Shown here piece after piece: positions 7,479-15,054 of a DNA stretch of 64,000 nt. Source of the DNA: Cryobacterium melibiosiphilum. GTDB lineage: Bacteria; Actinomycetota; Actinomycetes; Actinomycetales; Microbacteriaceae. The stretch lies in NCBI RefSeq assembly GCF_003602235.1, contig NZ_QZVS01000083.1:47997-111996 (forward strand), read 5' to 3'. Within the stretch, counting starts at the first letter, position 1, and the number at the start of each line of letters is the position of its first letter. Made by a program: the position numbers and the translations under genes. The notes under the pieces were generated by a model that saw only the letters and a list, made by a program, of their open reading frames with translations, ran no database searches and was not told the origin of the DNA.

Positions 7479-8897
7479 ATGCCCGAACCGACTTTTTTTG
7501 GCGACCTCAGTTTCAACTGGACTCTGGTCGGCGACTTCCTGAGCGATGCCCGCCCCTACTTCCCCGTCGCCATCGCCGGAGCGATTGTCTGGGGACTGTG
7601 GATCTATCGCTTTGTCCTCTCTCGCCGGGCGCGGCCGATCGTCAGCGACTTTCGAGCCACCACATCGGTCGTCGTCCCCTCGTTCCATGAAGACCCCGAC
7701 ATTCTGATGAGCTGCCTGGATTCCTGGCGCCACCAGGACCCGGGCGAGATCATCATCGTTCTGGATGTCGAGGATCTTGACGCCTATGAACGGATCGAAG
7801 CGCTCGGAGACGCGAGGGTACGCCCGATCCTCTTCCACCACGTCGGCAAGCGCTCCGCGCTCGGAGCGGGGATTCGCCAAGCCCGCAATGACCTCTTGAT
7901 CCTGACGGATTCCGATACCTGGTGGCGCCGTGATCTGCTGCGCACCGTGCAGATGCCCTTTGAAGACGAGCTCGTCGGCGCGGTCAGCACCCACCAAAAC
8001 GTCTACCAGCGCGACTCCAGCATCTGGCGCCGCGTCGCTGACTGGCTCGTCGACCTGCGTTACCTCGACTATGTGCCGGCTATGGGCCGGGCCGGCGCCG
8101 TACCCTGCGTTTCCGGGCGAACGGCGGTGTATCGCCGCTCGGCCGTCATCCCTGTGCTCGAGCACCTCGAAAACGAATTCTTCTTGGGCCGCCGGTGCAT
8201 CTCCGGCGATGATGGCCGCCTCACCTGGCTGGTACTGGCCTCGGGCTACAAGACCGTGCACCAGTCATCCGCGCGAGCCCTGTCGATGTTCCCCTCCAGC
8301 TTTCGTACCTTCGTGAAGCAGCGGGTGCGGTGGAGTCGTAACTCCTACCGGTGTTACCTGACGGCAATCGCCAAAGGCTGGCTGTGGCGCGTCCCCTTCA
8401 TCACCAAGGTGACCGTGCTGCAAATTCTGCTGACCCCGCTCACCATGGGCATGACCATCTTCTATCTGCTCTTCAGTCGGCTGGATTTCACGACGGTGGG
8501 TATCCTCGCCGCCGTCGGGTGGCTGTTGCTGGGGCGGGGCATCCGGGGCATCTCCCACCTTCGCCGGTACCCGAAAGACCTGTTGATCCTGCCGATCGTC
8601 GCCTTCGCGGTGATCGTCATCGCGCTGCCGATCAAGGTCTATGCCTTCGCCACGATGAACAAGCAAGGCTGGCTCACCCGCCACGCCGACCAGGTCGGCG
8701 GAGACAGCCAGGACTCGCACTCCCTCGCGCAGCCCGCCCCGTCACGCCCCACTCAGCCGACAACCCAGACTCAGGCGACACCCCAGATTCAGCCGACGAC
8801 GCAGCCCGTTCCGGTTCTGGCGACGGCCGTATTGGGTGACCGGAACGCCCCGAACGGCTCCGGCTTCGGGACCAGCGCCGATCGAGTCGGCGCATGA
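7479..8897 (+). CDS. Processive family 2 glycosyltransferase, hyaluronan/cellulose synthase-like membrane protein
   Basis: 472 residues. One N-terminal membrane segment (about 27-50), a cytoplasmic GT-A domain, then three or four membrane segments (about 300-400). The processive-synthase motifs are present: VVVPSFHEDP near 69, the metal-binding TDSDTW near 141, GDDGRLT near 241 and QRVRW near 280. Such enzymes polymerise a UDP-sugar and extrude the chain through their own channel. The 70-residue tail is rich in Pro, Thr and Gln and looks disordered. AAGGA lies before the ATG. The beta-helix gene starts inside its stop. With a UDP-glucose dehydrogenase downstream, UDP-glucuronate is a plausible substrate. 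The polymer itself is unknown. Confidence 0.85.
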   Translation: MPEPTFFGDLSFNWTLVGDFLSDARPYFPVAIAGAIVWGLWIYRFVLSRRARPIVSDFRATTSVVVPSFHEDPDILMSCLDSWRHQDPGEIIIVLDVEDLDAYERIEALGDARVRPILFHHVGKRSALGAGIRQARNDLLILTDSDTWWRRDLLRTVQMPFEDELVGAVSTHQNVYQRDSSIWRRVADWLVDLRYLDYVPAMGRAGAVPCVSGRTAVYRRSAVIPVLEHLENEFFLGRRCISGDDGRLTWLVLASGYKTVHQSSARALSMFPSSFRTFVKQRVRWSRNSYRCYLTAIAKGWLWRVPFITKVTVLQILLTPLTMGMTIFYLLFSRLDFTTVGILAAVGWLLLGRGIRGISHLRRYPKDLLILPIVAFAVIVIALPIKVYAFATMNKQGWLTRHADQVGGDSQDSHSLAQPAPSRPTQPTTQTQATPQIQPTTQPVPVLATAVLGDRNAPNGSGFGTSADRVGA

Positions 8898-10738
8898 CCG
8901 CCGGTAAGGCGATCCTGCTCGGACTGTTCGCGGGATTCGTCATCGTCGTCTTCGCTGCCCTCGCGATCATTGCCTCGCCGCTGTGGATGCCCCCGACCTA
9001 CGAGTCCACCGAGACCGCCCCCGTCGTTTCGGGACGCGCGTATCCGGGCAATCCCGACCAGGAGGCGCGACTCGTGCGTGCTGAGGACGAACGACTCGTC
9101 TACGTGCGCACCGTCTCCTCCGCTGCGCGTTGGCGTGTGGATGACCTCGACGGCCCGTACCGGCTGCACACGTCCCCGACCCTCACCCTGGTGCTCCCGG
9201 CACGGGCCCAGCCGTACACCATGGTCGATCTGCTGTCCCTGGCACCGGACACCCTCGTTCGTCAGCCGGACGGTTCTTACCTGCTGTCCGAGAACATCGT
9301 CGTGTTGGGTGGCGCCACCCTGAACCTGGAGTCGGCGGACGGTCTCACCCTGCGCATGCAGAGCCAGGCCGACGCCTTCGTCTCGATCGTGACCTTCGGT
9401 GGGTCCCTGAAAATAGCCGGCACCCCGGAGCATCCGTTTGCCATCCAAAGCTGGGACGCGGGCGCGGGCACGGTCGACACCTCCACAAACGATGGTCGGG
9501 CCTACCTGCGGGTCATCGGCGGCAATGCCTCGGTTCAGAACGCCAGCCTGTCGTCTCTCGGGTTCTGGAGTGGTGACACCGGCGGTCTGGCGTTGACCGG
9601 CACCCACCCCGTCACCGGATTCGATGCAGCGACCGACGCCGCCGAAGCCCCCGCGGTCGCCGGCGCGCGCCTGCTCCCGTCCGGTGCGCTTGCCAACGGC
9701 GCGGATCCCGTCGCGCCCGACTACGGGTACGTGTCCGCGGCCATCGATAACGTGACGGTCACCGGCAATACTTTCGGAATCTTCGTCTCGGACGCGAAGG
9801 GTGTCACCGTTCGAGACACCCGCATCAGCGGCAGTCTCGTGAACGGGCTCGTCTTCCACCGTTTCGTGACGGATTCGGTCGTGTCGGGCACGGTGTCCTC
9901 AGACAACGCCATCGATGGGTTCGCGGTGGATCGATCAAGCCAGAACGTGGTGTTCGACGGGATCACGTCCGAGCGGAACGGCCGCGACGGCGTCTCGCTC
10001 GACGGGCAGCCGCTGGCCCTCGGGCCGAACGCACGCGGAACGGCCGTCGACCTGTACGGCGACAACCGCATCACCAACAGCACCCTGCGGGACAACGCGC
10101 GCTACGGGGTGGAGATCAGCGGCGGGCGCAACGTGGAAGTCTCCAAGAGCCGCATCGCCGGGAACGAAGCCGGAATCGTGGTCAACCACGGCACAGCGGG
10201 CGTATCGATTTCGGACAACGTGTTGACCAATCAGGTGAAGCAGGCGATTTCCATTCGAGACACGGTGTCCAATGCTGAAATCAGATGGAACGCGATCACG
10301 GGCGGCGACACGGGCATCAACGTGCGCAACGCCGGCGCGGTGGTGCAATCCAACCGCATCACCGAGGTGTCCAACCACGGGGTGTCGCTGGTCGGAAAGG
10401 TGCCCGAAGTGAAAGTATCCGGCAACGCCATTGGCGGTTTCGGGGCCATCGCCGTGTGGAATGAAGAGGCGACGGGCGGTGTCGTCGCCCTGAACGACTT
10501 CAGCGACTGGCGTCCCGCGGCAACGTTCGAGGGTGTGGTGCGCACCATTTTCCAGCCCCTGACCGTCGTCTGGCTGCTGCTCGGACTCCTGCTGATCGGC
10601 ACCGCCCTGACCCGACACGGGCCGCAGTTCGGTGCCTTCCGCAACCCCTACGCGGAGCATGTGCCACTCACCTCGCTAACGCGGGGTGTGGTCTCCCGCG
10701 ACTCGCTGTCCCGTGACGTGGTGGGGGGTGGCAGTTGA
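8894..10738 (+). CDS. Membrane-tethered right-handed parallel beta-helix protein
   Basis: 614 residues: an N-terminal membrane helix (about 5-28), a large extracellular domain, and a C-terminal membrane helix (about 555-573). From about 280 to 530 it is made of repeated Asn-rich coils (NVTVTGNTFGIFVSD, NAIDGFAVDRSSQNVVFDG, NSTLRDNARYGVEISGG), as in AlgG-type epimerases, polysaccharide lyases and similar enzymes. I do not see the DPHD motif of mannuronan C5-epimerases, so the reaction is open: epimerase, lyase or polymer-binding guide. ATGA overlap with the synthase gene implies translational coupling and joint work on the nascent polymer outside the membrane. Confidence 0.75.
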   Translation: MTAGKAILLGLFAGFVIVVFAALAIIASPLWMPPTYESTETAPVVSGRAYPGNPDQEARLVRAEDERLVYVRTVSSAARWRVDDLDGPYRLHTSPTLTLVLPARAQPYTMVDLLSLAPDTLVRQPDGSYLLSENIVVLGGATLNLESADGLTLRMQSQADAFVSIVTFGGSLKIAGTPEHPFAIQSWDAGAGTVDTSTNDGRAYLRVIGGNASVQNASLSSLGFWSGDTGGLALTGTHPVTGFDAATDAAEAPAVAGARLLPSGALANGADPVAPDYGYVSAAIDNVTVTGNTFGIFVSDAKGVTVRDTRISGSLVNGLVFHRFVTDSVVSGTVSSDNAIDGFAVDRSSQNVVFDGITSERNGRDGVSLDGQPLALGPNARGTAVDLYGDNRITNSTLRDNARYGVEISGGRNVEVSKSRIAGNEAGIVVNHGTAGVSISDNVLTNQVKQAISIRDTVSNAEIRWNAITGGDTGINVRNAGAVVQSNRITEVSNHGVSLVGKVPEVKVSGNAIGGFGAIAVWNEEATGGVVALNDFSDWRPAATFEGVVRTIFQPLTVVWLLLGLLLIGTALTRHGPQFGAFRNPYAEHVPLTSLTRGVVSRDSLSRDVVGGGS

Positions 10739-11880
10739 TGATGGCCGGTTCAACCCCCGGTTCCCCACCCACCGGGCCGGGCACGCCTCCCGGCCCGGGC
10801 AAGAAGAAGCTGGGCAAGAAGAACCTGTCTCCTGCCCTCCTCGGGGTTCTGGCACTGCTGACCGGAGTGGCCGTGATCGTGGCCTTCGTCCTCGTTCTGG
10901 TGCTCGCACCGGGGGGAGATGAGACTCCCGACGCGACGCGCCCGACCGGCGACGCCGAGCCTCCCCCATCGAGCGTGCCCACGGAACCGCCCGCAGACTG
11001 CCCGCCATCGACCACGGTGACGACGGCCGCAGAGTTACAGGACGCCCTGACCGCGGCGACGCCGGGAGACGTCATCTTTCTTGCCCCCGGCACCTACCAG
11101 GGCACGTTCACGGCCACGGCCCAGGGCACGAAAAGCGAGCCGATCATGCTCTGCGGCACGGCCGACAGTGTGCTCGACGGCGGGGCCATCGACGGTGGCT
11201 ACGTGTTCCACCTCGACGGCGCCTCTTACTGGACGCTGCAGGGGTTCTCCGTGCGCAATGGGCAAAAGGGCGTGATGGCCGATGAGACTGTTGGATCGGT
11301 CATCCGCGGACTGACGGTGTCGGAAATCGGGGACGAGGGCATCCACCTGCGCCGATTCAGCACGGACAATCTCGTTGCTGACAATCACATTCGTGACACC
11401 GGACTGCGCAAACCCAAGTTCGGCGAGGGGATCTACATCGGCACCGCCGAGAGCAACTGGTGCGATGTGAGCGACTGCCAGCCCGACCGCAGCGACCGCA
11501 ATCAGATCTCCGGAAACGACATCGCAGATACCACGTCAGAAAACGTCGACATCAAGGAGGGGACCACCGGCGGGGTGCTGAGCAACAACACCCTGGACGG
11601 TGCCGCCATCACGGCCGCAGACTCCTGGGTTGACGTCAAGGGCAACAACTGGATCATCGACGGCAACACCGGCACGAACGCGCCGCAGGACGGCTTCCAG
11701 ACCCACGAGATCCTCGACGGCTGGGGAACCTGGAACGTATTCCGCAACAACACCGCCGACGTCAACGGCCCCGGTTACGGCTATGCCCTCGCGCCCGAAC
11801 GGGACAACATCGTCGAGTGCAACAACTCGGCCTCCGACGCCGAAGAAGGCCGCTCCAACGTGGAGTGCACCGGCAGCTGA
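10738..11880 (+). CDS. Membrane-anchored beta-helix protein, polysaccharide lyase-like
   Basis: 380 residues: a Gly/Pro/Lys-rich cytoplasmic tail, one membrane helix (about 33-57), a Pro/Thr linker, then a right-handed beta-helix starting at about 85. The segment AATPGDVIFLAPGTYQGTF resembles the first coils of PL6-type lyases. Key stretches are EGIYIGTAESNW near 225, VDIKEGTTGG near 266 and ADSWVDVKGNNW near 290. The same stretches occur in the secreted protein encoded at 13565, so the two are paralogues. Start at 10738 touches the preceding stop and follows GGGGGGTGG; ATG at 10741 is equally possible. Likely trims or modifies the exopolysaccharide at the cell surface. Confidence 0.75.
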   Translation: MMAGSTPGSPPTGPGTPPGPGKKKLGKKNLSPALLGVLALLTGVAVIVAFVLVLVLAPGGDETPDATRPTGDAEPPPSSVPTEPPADCPPSTTVTTAAELQDALTAATPGDVIFLAPGTYQGTFTATAQGTKSEPIMLCGTADSVLDGGAIDGGYVFHLDGASYWTLQGFSVRNGQKGVMADETVGSVIRGLTVSEIGDEGIHLRRFSTDNLVADNHIRDTGLRKPKFGEGIYIGTAESNWCDVSDCQPDRSDRNQISGNDIADTTSENVDIKEGTTGGVLSNNTLDGAAITAADSWVDVKGNNWIIDGNTGTNAPQDGFQTHEILDGWGTWNVFRNNTADVNGPGYGYALAPERDNIVECNNSASDAEEGRSNVECTGS

Positions 11881-11969
11881 GCACGCCACTGTCGGCCGGT
11901 GACACCGACCGAGCTTCGATCCTGCACCCCCATCCCCATCCCCCATCCCCACCCTGCAAGGAGATAACT

Positions 11970-13355
11970 ATGTCCACGAACAACCCGCGCATCACCGTTA
12001 TCGGCACCGGCTATCTGGGTGCCACACACGCCGTATGTATGGCCCTTCTGGGTTTTGACGTGCTCGGAGTGGACGTCGATTCGAGCAAGATCGACCTGCT
12101 GCAATCCGGTCGGGTTCCGTTTTTCGAGCCCGGACTACCGGAGAAACTTGCTGAAGCGCTCGATTCGGGCCGGCTGCGTTTCAGCACCGACCTCGATGAG
12201 GCCGCGGCATTCGGCGACGTCCACTTCATCTGCGTCGGCACACCCCAGGCGCGGGACTCGGCGGCGGCCGACCTGCGCTACGTCGACGCTGCCTTCGCCG
12301 GTCTCGCCGAACGCATCACCCGCAAGGCGCTGCTCGTGGGCAAGTCCACGGTTCCGATCGGCACCGCAGCCCGGCTGACGAGCCTCGTGCAGACGATTTC
12401 CCCCCTCGGCCCGGAGTTGGAGCTGGCGTGGAACCCCGAGTTCCTGCGCGAGGGCTTCGCGGTGGCCGATACGTTGCACCCGGATCGGCTGGTCTTTGGA
12501 GTTTCCTCCGAGTGGGCGCGCGAACAGCTCGCGCGCGTGTTCCAACCGATCGTCGACGAGGGCACCCCGGTCATCGTTGCGGACCTCGCGACCGCCGAGC
12601 TGGTGAAGGTCGCCGCGAACTCATTCCTGGCCACCAAGATCTCCTACATCAATGCCATGGCCGAGGTGTGTGAGGCCACGGGAGCCGACGTCAGCCTGCT
12701 CGCCACCGCGCTGAGCCTGGACGACCGCATCGGCGGGCGGTTCCTGAAGCCCGGACTGGGGTTCGGCGGCGGATGCCTGCCCAAGGACATCCGCGCCTTC
12801 CGCCACCGCGCCGAAGAACTCGGGATCGGACAGGCCGTGAGCTTTCTCGGCGAGGTCGACTCGATCAACATCCGTCGCCGGGTGCGCACCGTGGACCTGG
12901 TGCGCGAACTCGCCGGGGGTGACCTCAGCGGAGTCAGGGTCGCGGCCCTGGGGGCCGCCTTCAAGCCCAACTCCGACGATGTGAGGGATGCGCCGGCACT
13001 GGACGTTGCGCGGATGCTGTATCTCGAGGGGGCGTCGGTGTCGGTGTACGACCCCCAGGCGAACGCCAATGCACACCGGGTGTTCCCCGATCTGAACTAC
13101 GCCGATTCCCTGTCAGAGTCCGTGAGGGATGCCGACGTCGTCGTGCTCCTCACGGAGTGGCAGGAGTTTCGGGATGCAGATCCCGATGAGCTCGGGGCCC
13201 TCGTTCGGTACCGACGCATCGTCGACGGCCGTCACGCCCTCGACGCCGACGACTACCGGTTGAAAGGCTGGGAGTACCGCGCCCTGGGGCGGCCCGCCCA
13301 GTCCGGCACCGTCGCACTGCGGCTCGACCGCCGCGATGAGGTGGCCGCAACGTAG
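11970..13355 (+). CDS. ugd: UDP-glucose 6-dehydrogenase
   Basis: 461 residues. Oxidises UDP-glucose twice with NAD+ to UDP-glucuronate. The N-terminal nucleotide-binding ITVIGTGYLGATHA, the central KVAANSFLATKISYINA near 212, and the catalytic Cys in GFGGGCLPKDIRAF near 268 are all present, followed by the C-terminal UDP-binding domain (FKPNSDDVRDAP near 330). AAGGAG lies seven bases before the ATG at 11970; the open frame upstream has no ribosome site. Its position between beta-helix genes implies that the exopolysaccharide contains glucuronate or a derivative. The 89-bp gap before it holds a CCCCAT-rich stretch. Confidence 0.93.
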   Translation: MSTNNPRITVIGTGYLGATHAVCMALLGFDVLGVDVDSSKIDLLQSGRVPFFEPGLPEKLAEALDSGRLRFSTDLDEAAAFGDVHFICVGTPQARDSAAADLRYVDAAFAGLAERITRKALLVGKSTVPIGTAARLTSLVQTISPLGPELELAWNPEFLREGFAVADTLHPDRLVFGVSSEWAREQLARVFQPIVDEGTPVIVADLATAELVKVAANSFLATKISYINAMAEVCEATGADVSLLATALSLDDRIGGRFLKPGLGFGGGCLPKDIRAFRHRAEELGIGQAVSFLGEVDSINIRRRVRTVDLVRELAGGDLSGVRVAALGAAFKPNSDDVRDAPALDVARMLYLEGASVSVYDPQANANAHRVFPDLNYADSLSESVRDADVVVLLTEWQEFRDADPDELGALVRYRRIVDGRHALDADDYRLKGWEYRALGRPAQSGTVALRLDRRDEVAAT

Positions 13356-13381
13356 CGTTTGACGGCCCGCACCGAGCCCCC

Positions 13382-13412
13382 GTGGCCCGACACCCCCGTG
13401 GTGCCGGGCCAC
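13382..13412 (+). terminator. Hairpin after ugd
   Basis: Arms 13382-13393 and 13401-13412 pair over 12 positions with one mismatch around a seven-base loop. No U-tract follows, so it may end or attenuate transcription, or stabilise the upstream message. The rest of the 209-bp gap to the next gene has no recognised element. Confidence 0.5.
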
Positions 13413-13564
13413 AGCCGTGTCGAAAGGTTGCGAGCAATCCGTCGAGCCTGCCAATCGCGCTTCAAAGGCGTGCGATCCGATGAAAGCTCATCTCTCTGCG
13501 CGTAGCGTCGCTGTCTCCACAACAAGGCGATTTTTTGCCGCAACTGTAGAAGGCAGTGAGTTAC

Positions 13565-14551
13565 ATGTTCGAACGAAGCAACGTAGTTGGCATTTGGATC
13601 GGAACGCTCGGGGCGGCAGCACTGGTCGCGGGCTCCGTCGCTTTCCCCGCTGCCGTGCCGTCGGCCCAGGCCGCCACGACAGTGAGCGTAACCTCCTCCT
13701 CCCAGCTCAAGACGGCACTCGCCGGAGCCAAGGCGGGGCAGGTCATCTCCCTCGCCGATGGCACCTACTCGGGCAAGTGGGTCGCCACGGCCGCCGGCAC
13801 CTCGTCGGCGCCCATCACCCTCGTCGGCTCCCGCAAGGCGATCCTCACGACCGGGTCCATTGATTCGGGCTACGCGCTCAACGTCAAGGGAAGCTATTGG
13901 AACCTCAAGGGTTTCAGCGTGACCAAGTCGGCGAAGGGAATCGTGCTGGACAACTCTGACTATTCCGTCATCGACGGTGTCGACGTGGGGAACATCGGCC
14001 AGGAGGCGGTGCACATGCGCACCAGCAGCACCAATGTCACCATCCGCAACTCGCTCATCCACGACACCGGGGTGAAGACCGCGGCGTACGGTGAGGGCAT
14101 CTATGTCGGCAGCGCCAATAGCAACTGGAGCTCGGTGATGGGATCGTCGTCGAAGCCTGACCAGTCGAACAACGTTCTGATCGAGAAGAACACCATCACC
14201 AACACCACCGCCGAGGGGATCGACATCAAGGAGGGCACCACCGGTGGACGCATCATCGGCAACATCTTCAAGAACTCGGGATACTCCGGCGCGAACTCGG
14301 CCGACTCATGGGTCGATGTCAAGGGGAACGGCTACGTCGTCACGGGCAACTCCGGCAGCGGAACCCGGCTCGACGCCTTCCAGGTGCACTCGGTGCTGTC
14401 GGGCTGGGGCGGGTCGAACACCTTCAGCGGCAACAGCGCGACCAACGTTCCGGGGTACGAGGTCAACATCGCCTCGAAGACATCCGGCAACGTCGTGACC
14501 TGTAAGTCTTCGACTGCGGGCATGGGCCTGACGAACGTCGCCTGCAAGTAG
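13565..14551 (+). CDS. Secreted right-handed beta-helix protein, polysaccharide lyase-like
   Basis: 328 residues with a Sec signal peptide (hydrophobic core GIWIGTLGAAALVAGSVAF, cleavage after PSAQA) and a single beta-helix domain. The start of the domain (KAGQVISLADGTYSGKW) is close to PL6-type lyases. EGIYVGSANSNW, IDIKEGTTGG and ADSWVDVKGNGY align with the anchored protein at 10738. AGAAGG at 13548-13553 is 11 bases from this ATG; a GTG at 13556 in the same frame is too close to it. The gene has its own upstream gap and ends in a strong terminator, so it may be transcribed apart from the synthase. Probably an extracellular enzyme acting on the released polymer. Confidence 0.78.
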   Translation: MFERSNVVGIWIGTLGAAALVAGSVAFPAAVPSAQAATTVSVTSSSQLKTALAGAKAGQVISLADGTYSGKWVATAAGTSSAPITLVGSRKAILTTGSIDSGYALNVKGSYWNLKGFSVTKSAKGIVLDNSDYSVIDGVDVGNIGQEAVHMRTSSTNVTIRNSLIHDTGVKTAAYGEGIYVGSANSNWSSVMGSSSKPDQSNNVLIEKNTITNTTAEGIDIKEGTTGGRIIGNIFKNSGYSGANSADSWVDVKGNGYVVTGNSGSGTRLDAFQVHSVLSGWGGSNTFSGNSATNVPGYEVNIASKTSGNVVTCKSSTAGMGLTNVACK

Positions 14552-14585
14552 GGTTTGGATAGATAACGGGTACGAATACAGAAAA

Positions 14586-14611
14586 GGCCCGGAACCTCAC
14601 GGTTCCGGGCC
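14586..14611. terminator. Rho-independent terminator, bidirectional
   Basis: A perfect 11-bp stem (GGCCCGGAACC, 14586-14596, with 14601-14611) closes a TCAC loop. ATTTCTGTATTT follows on the plus strand and AAAA precedes it, so it can end the beta-helix gene from the left and the tRNA at 14628 from the right. Confidence 0.9.
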
Positions 14612-14627
14612 ATTTCTGTATTTATCG

Positions 14628-14701
14628 TTGCGGGGACAGGATTTGAACCTGCGACCTCTGGGTTATGAGCCCAGCGAGCTACCGAACTGCTCCACCCCGC
14701 G
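14628..14701 (-). tRNA. Initiator tRNA-Met (CAT anticodon)
   Basis: 74 nt including the discriminator A, encoded without CCA. The anticodon is CAT within the loop CTCATAA. The acceptor stem starts with C opposite A72, the unpaired first position that marks initiator tRNAs. The T-loop is TTCAAAT. A near-identical copy lies 269 bp away. Confidence 0.95.
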
Positions 14702-14838
14702 CTACTGGATCAACTATACCCCCTGATTCGAGGGCCGCTGACCACTCCAATTTCGGGCCCTGAAAAGTCCACACCGAAAGTCCACACCGAAAGACCACAC
14801 CGAGAAATCCACACCGAGAAATCCCGACAAAAAAATCC

Positions 14839-14856
14839 CGGTCTCTGTCGAGACCG
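14839..14856. terminator. Rho-independent terminator between the two tRNA genes
   Basis: Stem CGGTCTC (14839-14845) with GAGACCG (14850-14856) and loop TGTC. It has a T-run on the plus side and seven A residues on the other side at 14829-14835, which read as a U-tract for the minus-strand tRNA at 14897. Upstream, 14761-14825 contains four degenerate repeats of ATCCACACCGAGAA. Confidence 0.85.
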
Positions 14857-14896
14857 AGACTTTCTTTTTTATATCTTCGTTGCGTTTATATCTTGG

Positions 14897-14970
14897 TTGC
14901 GGGGGCAGGATTTGAACCTACGACCTCTGGGTTATGAGCCCAGCGAGCTACCGAACTGCTCCACCCCGCG
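14897..14970 (-). tRNA. Initiator tRNA-Met (CAT anticodon), second copy
   Basis: Same as the copy at 14628 except two T-stem bases: one copy pairs G with T and the other T with G at different positions, so each has one wobble pair. It also has the C1/A72 mismatch of initiators, and CCA is not encoded. Confidence 0.95.
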
Positions 14971-15054
14971 CTACAAGATCTAATTTAGCACACCCGGGTG
15001 ACCGGGACCGACCACCGCCGCGAACGGCGAGGCAGGACCCGGTCGACGCTCGTG

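Noticed and set aside
13356..13564. Riboswitch before the secreted beta-helix gene
   Set aside because: I compared it by eye with cyclic-di-nucleotide, cobalamin and ydaO-type cores and saw no match; only one hairpin is clear.
14628..14970. Integration (att) site or mobile island at the tRNA pair
   Set aside because: No integrase, no repeat of a tRNA 3' end other than the second full tRNA, and ordinary genes on both sides.
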